A stretch of 22,500 nucleotides of DNA from Chromera velia. Lineage: Eukaryota > Sar > Chromeraceae. The translations under genes and the position numbers were made by a program. The notes under the pieces are model-generated. The model worked only from the letters and a program-made list of their open reading frames with translations, was not told the DNA's origin and made no database searches. The DNA lies in NCBI GenBank assembly GCA_018398765.1, contig JAHBMJ010000836.1:8611-31110 (forward strand), in the 5' to 3' direction. Positions 1 to 9,143 of the stretch are shown piece by piece. Each line of letters opens with the position of its first letter. Within the stretch, counting starts at the first letter, position 1.

Positions 1-13
1 GGGGGGGGGGGGG
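1..13. other. Poly-G run at window edge
   Basis: Thirteen consecutive G open the window. A homopolymer at an edge is often a contig-end or gap artefact, but another long G run occurs near position 1871 inside ordinary sequence, so a real G tract cannot be excluded. Confidence 0.6.
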
Positions 14-289
14 ATTGAGAGATACAAACAATTTTTATAAGATCATATTCCGCAAAACACAGTCTTATTCAGAAAATAGAGATCAGACATTATTGGATAT
101 TTGTTCCCTTGATTGACTGAGTGTGCTCCATTGAGTATACAGTTGGAGAGATTTTGAGTTCTTTCTGCACAATTTTGGCCAGTCACATCCATTTATCCCT
201 TCTCCATCGTTCCCACTCTCTCGACCAACTTCTTTGCTCTTCCTCTCCATTTTCCTTTTCTCACCTGCAACCCCATCTCTTCTCTTTAG

Positions 290-290
<1 letters not shown>

Positions 291-378
<88 letters not shown>

Positions 379-541
379 CTCCCCCCCCCTCTCTCTCTTG
401 CCCTCTCTCTCTCTGCATATGTCTGTATGTATATATATATATGTATATATATATATATGTGTGTGTGTATATATATATGTGTGTGTGTGTGTGTGTATAT
501 GTATATGTGTGTGTGTGTGTGTGTGTATGTATGTGTGTGTG
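291..541. repeat. Compound microsatellite (CT)n then (TA/TG)n
   Basis: A pure CT tract with short T and C interruptions (about 291-416) passes into alternating TA and TG repeats (about 420-541). All open frames across it, on both strands, are repeat translations (Ser-Leu, Arg-Glu, Tyr-Ile-Cys-Val) and are not called as genes. Confidence 0.95.
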
Positions 542-737
542 ATAATTTTCTCTTTTGCTTCCGATTTCCCTTTCTTCCTCTACAGAAACCAACGATTCCC
601 AGACATTTCTATATACAAATGCATTCATATAGTGCAAGAATGTTTTCCTCGGTTGAGAGGGAGCACGTGCTTCAAGAATGCTTCCTTCAGTTGAGGGGGA
701 GCATGCAGCGAACGGAAGGGAGGGCAAGTGTACAGTG

Positions 738-985
738 ATGAAACAGCACCTTGGGGAGTACCGAAACCACCGTGACCTGACTTTACTTGACTGACTTCAT
801 CCGACTGACTTCACTTCGCTGTATGTTCAAACAACACTTAAAAAACTTTTGTTCGGACAGTTGAAGACCTCGACTCTTACCGGTAAGTTGAAAATACAAG
901 GCATTTTTTTCTAGGACTACCAGAATTGTGGGTGGCCATCAGAGAGGCCCCCCCTGGGGGTAGAGCACCAGAGGCGTCAATTTGA
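738..985 (+). CDS. Candidate exons around a 32-nt intron, unknown product
   Basis: At 883-914 a 32-nt segment starts GTAAGT and ends TTTTTTTCTAG, a textbook donor and acceptor. Removing it joins two open frames in phase 1: one runs from after a TGA at 792-794 to 882, the other from 915 to a stop at 983-985. The joined peptide is about 52 residues and reads KTSTLTG|LPELWVAIRE across the junction. An ATG at 738 lies in the same frame but is separated by that TGA, so the start is unknown and the copy may be broken. I recognise no domain. It may belong with the candidate exons at 1696-2867. The splice signals are seen directly; the coding claim is inference. Confidence 0.22.
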
Positions 986-1695
986 TGAGAGAGAAAACGA
1001 AGGCCTTCTATAGCTAAATGAACACTGATCTCACCACCTTTCAGCAAAAAATTCTTTATCAGCCTTCAGATATTGTGGAGGGGGAGCAGGCAGCCAACGG
1101 GGGGGAGGGGAAATGCAGGGTGATACGCCAGCAGCTCGAAGAATTCAGAGACTATCCGGAAGTGTCTGTACACGAGTGTGGGGCAAAGCCGAGAGCAATA
1201 GATTGGGCAATCGAAAAGGAGACGAGGATGGCGATGAAGACCCTCGCGCCCGTGGTACACAACGCCATCCTCGGTTTCCAAACGTGGGACAAGGATTTTA
1301 TTCCTTTGTAGGCAAAGGTAAGGGAAAAGGGGTTTTATATCATAATCCTTTAGAAAGCGAAAGCCCGGGACACTGTGATTCAGAAACAGTTCCAGTGCAT
1401 ATGGTGCACGCCTTTTGACCTCTTGTTGGGGGAGATTGGAGTCCCTCCTACCCAGGAGGACCGAGAATAAAACGCGTACCTCAGGGGATACAATGACAGC
1501 ACCAGGACACGTGGTTTGTAGATACGTCATTGGGAGGACGAGTTGAGGCAGAGGGAGGCAGTACTGGTCCAGGGGAAGGGGATAGGAGGGGGCCCTTTTC
1601 CAGAGGGAGAGGGAACTTCAAGTGATATGGGGAGGGAGGCCTGAGCCCTCGATGTGGAGGGAGAAAAGATTGGAGGGACTCTGGAGCTTTAGCCC
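986..1695. other. Ambiguous region, possible exons of a decayed plus-strand gene
   Basis: A 97-codon frame (1018-1311, +) begins beside an acceptor-like CCACCTTTCAG ending at 1045. After its stop, the same frame shows protein-like text with scattered stops (for example FQCIWCTPFDLLLGEIG near 1400). A donor-like AAAG|GTAAGG lies at 1318 in a different frame. The opposite strand is also open over 1066-1530. I cannot decide between a decayed gene, an exon and chance, and I recognise no family. Confidence 0.2.
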
Positions 1696-2375
1696 ATGAT
1701 TGAAGGTAAGTGCATCAAGTGCTCAGAAGCTTCCTAACCGTTCGGGGGCTTCTGACGTTGACCATCTACAAAGATGGTATGGAATGTATTTGTGACTCTT
1801 TGTCTGCCTGTTTTTTGGTCTGTCTGTCTGCCTGCTTATCTCTCTCCCCCTCTCTTTTTCTGTGTATGTGGAGGGGGGGGGGGGTGTGTGCATGTGTGTG
1901 CATATATTTGTGCATGTGTATAATTTTTTCTTCTTAATTAATTGCCTTCCTCTTTTGCTCTCCAGTCCCTTCATTTCTTCCTTGAAGATCTCTCTACTCT
2001 GGCCCTTCTCAGAGTCTCTCTCTCTCTCTCTCTCTCTTTTTCTCTCTCTTCATCTTCTTTTTCTTCTTCTTCTTCTTCTTCTTTTCTCTCTCCTGCTTGA
2101 CTCTCCAGCTGTTAGTTCTTATACTACCCCAGTTTTGTTTGATTTTCCTCTGTGATGATTGATTTCCTTCAGGAGAGCCTGGCGAGCACCCTCTTGAACG
2201 AGCCCCAAGGAGGTGTCAGATAAAAGCGATGATTCATCATATGTCGGCCTTCTTCGAGCCGAAAAGCCCTAAAAGATGTGCAGACACAGAAGATTTGCCG
2301 CCCAACATCCAATCATCTCTTAAAGCGATGAGCCCGAGGCGATGGTTGGAAACCGCAGGACGCCAGCTAGGCTGA
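1696..2375 (+). CDS. Candidate two-exon gene for a 70-residue protein of unknown function
   Basis: Exon 1 is only 10 nt: ATG ATT GAA G (1696-1705), followed by the consensus donor GTAAGT. Exon 2 starts at 2173 after GATTTCCTTCAG and ends with TGA at 2373-2375. Phase 1 fits exactly, giving a protein that begins MIEGEPGEHPLERAPRR and ends PRRWLETAGRQLG. The central part (FFEPKSPKR, then CADTEDLPPNIQSS) looks like real protein, basic with short acidic patches. The first exon may instead be the end of a longer one, but a TAG two codons upstream of the ATG argues for this start. The 467-nt intron is filled with CT and TTC repeats. No domain is recognised. Confidence 0.35.
2015..2097. repeat. (CT)n/(TTC)n pyrimidine tract inside a candidate intron
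   Basis: About 80 nt of almost pure pyrimidine, CT repeats followed by TTC repeats, lying 75 nt upstream of the candidate acceptor at 2172. It could act as an extended polypyrimidine tract, or it may be a chance microsatellite in the intron. Confidence 0.85.
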
Positions 2376-2517
2376 CAAGCTTTATTCTTCATGCAGTATG
2401 GAGACCTAGTAAGCATGTATCCTCTGCGCCTCCTGAAAGTGCATTTCGTGTAAGCGTACCTTGTATCAGAAGTAGTTAACGTTCTTGTTCTTTAAGTGCC
2501 CGTTCCTTTACTCTCTA

Positions 2518-2867
2518 GCTCTCTCTCTCTCTCTCTCTCTCCCTCCCTCCCTCTCTCTCTCTCTCTCCCTCCCTCCCTCCCTCCCTCTGGGGGACCTTCC
2601 CTCTCCTTTATACTCTCTTTGAGGTATGTATGTGTTTGTTTATTTATGTCTCTGTCTGTCTATATATAGAGACCGGATGATGAGTTAGTGTTGGACTTGC
2701 TGAGGGAGGGAAACGAGAGAGAAAAGGGAGACTTGGAGGTAGAGACTCCAGCGAAAGCGAGACAATGTTTAAGCGGAACGACCCCCCCTCCCTGGAGGAG
2801 TAGGTTTCTGATGTGCTTTGTTCCTGACAAGCCGTCAGCGCATGCAAGTACATCTTGTAGTTTGTAG
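2518..2867 (+). CDS. Candidate exon pair around a 48-nt intron, unknown product
   Basis: The donor GAG|GTATGT (intron from 2622) and the acceptor TCTATATATAG (ending 2669) bracket 48 nt. Joined in phase 0, the frame reads FPLLYTLFE|RPDDELVLD and then LLREGNEREKGDLE. It stays open to a TAG at 2865-2867, or to a possible next donor GAG|GTAGAG at 2739. The upstream exon could begin after the acceptor-like TACTCTCTAG ending at 2517, in which case its start is a CT repeat encoding Ser/Leu/Pro. No homologue is recognised. Repeats are open in most frames, so only the part after 2587 carries weight. It could be a downstream part of the 1696-2375 gene. Confidence 0.27.
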
Positions 2868-3440
2868 TTTGCTGCCAATGACTATTGTTCAAAATAATTT
2901 CGTCGTCTTCTCTTACTAGACGTCTAAATTTTAAATCCTATACCCTTTCATTCAATGATGATGGAAAGAGAAAAAAGACTGCATGGAACCTTTAAAACTA
3001 GCTTTAAAATCTTAGTCTACCCCATTTGTAATCAATTTTTTTATTTATATACATGACAGGCCCTCTAATTTAGTCTAGTTAACTTATTACATCATACTTA
3101 AAACAATAATGTTCATGAGTTTATTTCTCTTTTTTTGTTGTTGTTAAAGTTTACTAAAATTTGACGTTGTCTGAAAACAGTTAATTGTCGTAACAATGTC
3201 GTTTAATAATTTATATTTTTATGCATATCGAATTCAAAATGCCTGAGTGTGATTAATCATTATTTATATTTTTCTATAGCAAAGGTTCATCATCACATAT
3301 GTTGTTGCCTGAGCTTATACAGATATACTCGTACTAAACCATACTTTTAGTTTTCGTTTCAAAACACATATTTTAATTATTTAAATTTATTTTCCTTTGT
3401 TTTTTCGGTTCAGCCTGTTCTCGATCTCTTCATGAATCGA
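2868..3440. other. AT-rich gene-free block
   Basis: AT-rich sequence with frequent stops in all frames and many short A and T runs. I see no gene, RNA gene or clear repeat in it. Confidence 0.7.
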
Positions 3441-3787
3441 CTATGAATCGATTTAATTGGACGTTAGGAAAAGGAGGAAGGTCCCTGGAAGGAATCAATT
3501 TCTGGGTATCTCTGGCAATGATGCGCCTGCAAGACCATCAGAGCACACACACCTAGACACACATGCAGTGTGGGGCTGTGTAGCCAGTGTTGCACGCGTC
3601 AAATCACGAGCCAAGGCAGCCAAGTACAAAACCAAGCAGCGCAAAACTTCTTTCCCAAGGGACGAACAGAAGTCGAATTAAGAAGCGCAAAGTTATTGAA
3701 TTGAATTCAATTGATTGAGACAACTTGAATTTGAAGAGTGAGCACTCCCGCAAGTCCAAATTGAGGAGGGTCAGGTGCGAAGAAGAG

Positions 3788-3822
<35 letters not shown>

Positions 3823-4244
3823 GCTCCCCCCTCTTATTTAATACATGACCTCTTCCCGCACACATTCGGGATCGTCTCTCCTCCAGGTGCAGCAATCAGA
3901 AGTTGACAGCTGGGGGACGAAGATGAAAAAACAAAAATGAGAAGCGAGGAAGAGGAAGAAAGAACAAAAGAAGTCAGGTCAGAGTCTCGACCGATCGGAA
4001 GGAAAGGCACAAGGGCAAAGAGGGAAACAGACAAGACAAAGGAAGTCAAATAAATGACAAAAACAAAGGAAGTCCGAGAAAGGAAGCCAGGGTCTCCTTT
4101 GCATTCCATCTTCTCCCCCCCCCCTTTCCCACTTCTTCCTCTCATCTATATTCACCTTCTCCTACAGACTGCCCTCTCAGTCAGGGCCCGTCTCTGTCAC
4201 CAGTGGCGGCAGCCTGAGAGAGAGAGGCAGCTGCGGAGGTTCCC
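3441..4244. other. Low-complexity region downstream of the 4245 gene, no firm gene
   Basis: Contains a Lys/Arg-rich 74-codon open frame (3457-3681, +) that starts at a non-ATG codon and has no recognisable domain. It also holds a CT repeat at about 3790-3820, a purine-rich stretch (about 3900-4085) and a run of ten C near 4115. The frames here follow base composition rather than any family. Confidence 0.6.
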
Positions 4245-6938
4245 TTAATTGTCATCACAGCACGATCCTCCTCTCTCCTCTGGAGCCTCTCCTCTCCTCT
4301 CAACTTTTCTGTCTGTCCGAATGGCACCTCTCTTCTGCCCTTCTTCGTCCCGGGTTCTCATTCTCTCCTCTACCAGATCGAAAGACTGCCCGGAAACGAC
4401 CAGGAAGCCGGAAGATGTGCGTGTGAGCGGAGGGAGGTGAGTGAGGGATGGGCAGCCTTCTTCTGCAGGGAAAGGCTCGGTCTCACTCTTCATCAGTCCC
4501 TCACGATCATCGGGAGGGCAGGAGGACCTGGTGTCTGCAGTCGTCTTGCCGTCCGCAGAGAAGAGGGGAGAGACGCGCATCACAAGGATCAGATCCCGAC
4601 CCGCAACGACAAAGGCCTCCTTCTCTTCCTTCTTCAGCTTTCTGTCTCTCTCCACTCTCTCCCTTTGCATCCGTATCTGCTCATCCTTCTCAAAAAGCAG
4701 CAGACGCTCAGTGAGGAAAGAGGGAAGACACACGACGGAATCGACTCTAGGACTTTCGTGCGAGTCCGCTGCTACAGTGTTCTTCAAAACTGCAGTACTT
4801 GCCCCCTCCCCCCCTGTCTGTGCGTTTGCCGTCCCCTCTTTCGGAAGAGTACTCGAGTCGTTCTCTCCCTCTCCCCCAATCTTTGCCGTCTTCTCCTTCA
4901 GGACAGACAGACCAACAAACGAACCCCCTCCCTCTCCGTCGCCGTCTCCCTGCACCTCTGCCTTCCCCTCTTCGATGACAACAGACTCTGACCCGACTGC
5001 CGGAAGAACATATGAGACGTTCTGAGACACCGACACAGACAGAGACAAGGAAAGAGACAGACTGTCCATCAGAGGACCCTGCCGTGTCGCTGCGGTGGTC
5101 TGAGAGATGATCAGAGAGGAATGTTGAATGCACACACCAGAGGGGCCTGTGTTTGGGTTCCCTTTCTCTCCTTCTGTCGTTTCACGAGGACGGGAAGGAA
5201 GTCTGGGGGTTTCTGAAAGTCTATGAGACGGCTGTGAAACAGGAAATGTGGAGCTGCGTCTACGACTGTAGTAGGCGATCTTCTCCTGTCTGTCAGACTG
5301 GATGTTTTTGACTAATCCGATCAACTCCTCCACGGACCAGTACACTTCGGAGGATTCACTATCGCCAGATGTCTGGTCACTCGAGTTGTCATCTTCCTGG
5401 TCGGATAAGTCAGGGTCTCGTTCTGTTTTTGGGGAGGAAGAGTCAAAATTGTCCCTCTCTTTCTCTTTCTTGTTCTCTTCAAAGAGAGGGAGCAGGTCGT
5501 CCCACTCCCCTGGAAAGGATGAGTGGGTACTCTGGTTGTGCCTCTCTTGGTCAGAGGAAATGGACGCATCTCTGGGGAAGAAGACGGGGGGTGAGGAGGG
5601 AAAGTTGGCATCTTCCTTCGGTTTGAAGAAGCCTTTCAATGCCTGCTTGTGCAATTCCTCCAAGACTTTCTCATAATCGACGAAGAAATATTTTTCCTCA
5701 ACCTCACCAAAAGAAGGCCCCACTTTCCATCTTGAGAGAACATCCTCCAATGCTTCTCTGCTGTCTCCATTCACTTTGAAATGTCTTTCTGCTGTTTCGA
5801 GATCAACAGAAATGACCCGAAGACACTCTTCCCAGGGTTTTTTTCTCTTCTCATCAAGTTCCTTCCAACGTTCGGCTGACGCTTCGCGCAGACGTTCGAA
5901 CTTGTCGACCCTCTCAGAGAGAGACAACGGGCCCCCTCTCTTCTTCTCATACTCCCCCCGAGCCTTTAGGACTCTCTCCTGACAAGGCAGAGTCTCGTCC
6001 CTCTCAATCACCCCACAGGGCAACACCCTCCACACACTCTCTCCTGTCACAGAGACCTCCCATGGAGGTTCTTCGGGAGGGCACAGAGAGGAAAGAAACG
6101 CGTCGGCCTCTTTTCGAATCTCGAGATTCTCAAGAGGAGCCGCACCCCCCCCCCTCCTTCACATCGTCCAGAGAGAAGTCGAATGAGAGTTCCTCTGCGT
6201 AGAAAGAGGGCCGCAGGTCGGATGGGTCGGACACTCCGAGGGAAGGGAGGGGAAAGACGACACTCTCTTGGAGAGGAGGGGCCTTCCAGACAGAGGCCTC
6301 AAAGTTGTGATGCCAAAAGGGGGGGACACAGACGGGGTCCGACAGACGTCCTGCCCAGGGGAGACCTTTGACCCCCCCTTCTGTTTTCTTTCCAAGTGCC
6401 CATCTGTCTTTCTCTTCCTTTCGAAGCTCTTTGAGGGTTCGGACGATATCTCTCGTCTCCTTCAGGGAGTCCTCTTCTCCTTTTCCCGCCTCAGCCTCCG
6501 TAAGCGTGCTCAGATACTTCTCGAACACAATGTCCGACTCCCGACACAGAAACGCGAGGGAAGAGGCGAGAAGGACAGACGCCCCCTGCTTCTTCTCTTC
6601 TCCCTCCGAACTTCCCGCCCTGCCTCCTCCCACTCCTCCACTCTCTTTGTTGTCTTCCAGGTCTCGAGCGTACATTCCTTTACTCTCCCTGACGATCTGT
6701 CGAATCTTCTCCTTCACATTCGCCAGTCGACTCGCAGCCTCCTCCCTTGCTCTCTTAGCAAGAGGGGACGAGGGAAGAAGGGCGTTTCTCTTCTTGGCGA
6801 ATGCAGAACGAGACTCTCTTTGCTTTCTCATGTCCTCTCCGGCGTCTTTGTGGCCTGCAGAAAGGGGAGGGTTGTGAGGATTTCATCATTTTCGTCTGCT
6901 TGACTCCGGCTTTCTTTTCCGACGTGCGCGTTCTCCAT
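4245..6938 (-). CDS. Long charged protein of unknown function, frame broken at a G10 run
   Basis: Two adjacent minus frames form one gene. The upstream part (6831 to 6133, from MRKQRESRSAF) is rich in Lys/Arg/Glu and ends at a TGA just after ten G (C10 at 6145-6154 on the given strand). Dropping one G carries the frame on through LENLEIRKEADAFLSS and PPWEVS into the 601-codon frame starting VTGESVWRV at 6053, which ends at TAA 4245-4247. The total is about 860 residues. The middle has charged helical stretches (ERVDKFERLREASAERWKE) and a Ser/Asp/Glu-rich part; the tail has FEKDEQIRMQRERVERDRK and is then disordered. I see no signal peptide, membrane segment or known domain. The start may lie at 6938 (MENAHVGKESR) if a 50-nt intron at 6855-6904 is removed; the phase fits and the acceptor CCCCTTTCTGCAG is good. 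A 43-nt intron (donor GTGAAG, acceptor CTCGAG) would also repair the G10 break. Confidence 0.6.
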
Positions 6939-6941
6939 CGC

Positions 6942-7394
6942 TCAAGCATGCATGGGTCCTCCCTGTGCAGACGGAAGGAAGAACGGGGAAGCGAAAGGGG
7001 AGAAGTTCATTGACATCCGCTTGCACACAAAGGAGAGGCGGGCTGGATCGATTCTCCATATGATCTCTGCACGTCGGCCTTTTGTCACCGTTTCCTTGCT
7101 GTGCGGATACAGAGACGGCTTGTGCTTGAGACAGGGCCTACCTTCGCCCTGCAGACGGGAGACGAAGCTGAGAATCCGATGCAGAGAGTGCTCGTCAGGC
7201 ACCGAGGACATGGAGAAGCAAAAGCCGTTCACCGCAGACTGAACACACAGGAAATGTTGGAACGGGGACTCTGGAAGTTTCGGTCCACTTCTGTCTAACA
7301 GTCCTCTCTCCCACAGAGTGGGCTCTTCCAGGTTGACGCGAGGGGGCTTCCTCAAGTCGATAGGAGGCACCGGGGAGGAGCCGAGGCGTGTACA
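6942..7394 (-). CDS. Open frame continuing the 7395-8564 gene past an in-frame TAG
   Basis: Directly after the TAG at 7395-7397 the same frame stays open for 150 codons to TGA 6942-6944. It starts with the Cys that would complete the second CxxC knuckle of the upstream ORF. The text looks like protein (PPIDLRKPPRVNLEEP, HSLHRILSFVSRLQ) with no recognised domain. A CTGCAG acceptor-like and a GAAG|GTAGGC donor-like site flank GGCGAAG near 7140-7155, so it may be spliced. The frame after the TGA is again open and holds the ATG at 6938 of the next gene. It could be a C-terminal extension by readthrough, a nonsense-mutated tail, or separate exons. Confidence 0.35.
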   Translation of the reverse strand, partial: CTRLGSSPVPPIDLRKPPRVNLEEPTLWERGLLDRSGPKLPESPFQHFLCVQSAVNGFCFSMSSVPDEHSLHRILSFVSRLQGEGRPCLKHKPSLYPHSKETVTKGRRAEIIWRIDPARLSFVCKRMSMNFSPFASPFFLPSAQGGPMHA

Positions 7395-8564
7395 CTATGT
7401 GCATAGAGATCGATGAACCCCGTGCGTGCAGATTTTCTTCAGGGCCTCGTCCTTTTTGCATTGAGGGCATGCCCCTGTCTTCGGGTTGCCATGAGCACAC
7501 ATGAGAGGGTCGGTTTTCTTGCAGGAGACTGGGAGGGATGACATTTCTCTGCTCTTTGGATCTGGAGGGTCTTTCTGCTCTCCCTCTTCCTTCTCTGGTT
7601 CCTTCTTCTCTGAATCTGTCGGGGAAGTCTCTTGCTTCTTCTCAACAGAGGTGTCAGCAGTCTTGGGTGGAGCTTCTGGTGCAACCTGATCCTCTGTTTT
7701 CAGTCCCTTCGAAGAATCGCAACAGCCTGCAGTCGGAATGGAAAAGCGCTTTGGTGAACCTTCTGAAGTGAAAGGTGAACTTAGGGGAAAGCGAAGCACA
7801 ACACAGAATCAGCCGAGACACGTACGAAGTCCTATCACACCAACAGGCGATGTGAAATCATGCCGAGAAACGCTGAAGATTCAACCGGTTGATTGAAACG
7901 AAATTCGATTGTGTCCAATAACATCACCAAATCACCTGTACACTTTTCGAAAACCCAACATTTGAAAAACTGTCACAGTGGTGCACTCACTGCTCGCAAG
8001 TGTGCGTAGAGCAACACTCTGTATGCAGATCTGACCTGATCTGGTTCCCATGGAGTCATCTCGTCCTGTTTGCACATGGAAAGGACCATGACTGGAGTCC
8101 CCGGCTTCAACTTTTGCCTTCTGTGGGAATTTCTGTCTGATTTTGTGCAACAGGTTTTCGATCTGTTCCCGTGCGTTCTCGAACAAATTTGCCTTCAAGA
8201 GAAGCCGCGATCTGTAGTATAGAAGCTGCACCATCTGGTCTGAAAGGAAATTGGGGTCTCCATCTTGCAGAGCGTTAATCCGAGCTCTGGCAGAAATGGC
8301 GACATCAAGATACTTCAGTGCAGGCCTGTAGGACACCTTCCCAGACTCTTGAGACAAACGAGGGTTGTTCTCCTTCTGCTTACTCAAAGAAAGGTATTTC
8401 TTTTCGTAGTCGAGAAGACGTCTCTCTTCAGACTGGGAGGGAGAAGAACTCATGCTTCGAAGTGCGTGTAGACGGATCTGATCGATGGAGATCTGCGTGA
8501 CAAAAGGTGGCGGCGCAAAACGGGCTGAGGAGACGCAGTGAGTCGGCTTGAACTTCCAACTCAA
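7395..8564 (-). CDS. Helical protein with CxHG...CxxC cysteine-rich tail, two exons
   Basis: Exon 1 (8564-7991) begins MSWKFKPTHC; a later Met, MSSSPSQSEE, is an equally good start. It encodes helices resembling TPR or other helical repeats (PALKYLDVAISARARI, LLYYRSRLLLKANLFENARE, QIENLLHKIRQKFPQ). The donor is GCA|GTGAGT (intron 7990-7763, 228 nt); the acceptor is CACCTTTCACTTCAG. Exon 2 (7762-7395) encodes a Lys/Glu/Pro-rich linker and then CAHGNPKTGACPQC and CTHGVHRSLCT, where a TAG replaces the residue before the last Cys of the knuckle. The likely role is metal binding; the function is unknown. With the splice in phase 1 the product is 313 residues. Near 8118 an alternative frame reads GTPVMVLSMCKQDE and then VRSAYRVLLYAHLRA, which looks more protein-like, so a one-base indel or a 31-nt intron there is possible. 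Confidence 0.45.
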
Positions 8565-8764
8565 TTGCGCCTCCTTCCGGAAAGCGACGTCGACTACGTG
8601 CTATTGGACAAGTCACTCAGATCCTCTGAAGCTCAAAACCTCTTATGCTGACTGGTAACTCCGACTCACTGCATGATACTCACTGCATCAAAATGCACAA
8701 TTAACGATCAATTAACGTGGCTCTTAATTAATTATATAGGAGCTCGGAAGCTCGAGCGCGCGTG

Positions 8765-8980
8765 CGCGCTGCATGCATGTATTCGCTTATTCGGTTTGCG
8801 GATCTATGCGGATCTTAATTGCATGCATGAAGGCATGCATGCGCGCGCGCGCATTTCGAGCGAATTCTTAAGGCACGCTCATGCATGCACGAAAGCTGAT
8901 TTTTTTAAAAAAAAAATTGCATGCATGTGCATATGCATGGCCATCGAACATTTTGCTTTTCATTCGAGCAGCATGCACAG
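8765..8980. promoter_or_regulatory. TGCATGCA-rich intergenic control region
   Basis: At least five TGCATGC(A) or overlapping GCATGC palindromes (8770, 8820, 8833, 8881, 8919) and a (GC)n stretch near 8841 lie between two divergent genes (8564 minus, 9144 plus). TGCATGCA is an established binding motif of ApiAP2 factors and a promoter element in apicomplexans. A regulatory role here is inference, because GCATGC also occurs at other places in the window. Confidence 0.45.
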
Positions 8981-9065
8981 TTCGACCTCTCCCATCGGTC
9001 AATGGAGCTCTCAGAAACATTGTGTAGAGGTCTGACCTTCGTGCAGTCAATGGTAACGGTCTGGG

Positions 9066-9073
9066 TATAAAAG
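9066..9073 (+). promoter_or_regulatory. TATA box of the 694-residue gene
   Basis: TATAAAAG lies 71 nt upstream of the ATG at 9144, a plausible distance for a TATA box with a short leader. No competing start codon in the same frame lies between. Confidence 0.55.
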
Positions 9074-9143
9074 AACGTTCCATGAACTGAGAAACGTGTA
9101 TATATAGAGAGAAAATTCAAGTCGCAGACGTTGAATCCGTGCA

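Noticed and set aside
83-738. Long open frames on both strands
   Set aside because: They translate CT/GA and TA/TG microsatellites; repeats without stops are open in all frames.
3834-4145. 103-codon minus-strand ORF
   Set aside because: Driven by purine-rich composition of the opposite strand; hydrophobic and Ser-rich text without a domain.
4437-5025. Plus-strand ORFs of 184 and 194 codons
   Set aside because: Antisense shadows of the long minus-strand gene, with Ser/Pro/Leu-rich compositional sequence.
6942-8564. Variant nuclear genetic code explaining in-frame TAG and TGA
   Set aside because: The 694-residue gene and the EF-hand exons have no internal stops, and the EF-hand frame is closed by TAA; a few stops in uncertain genes are better explained by splicing, error or decay.
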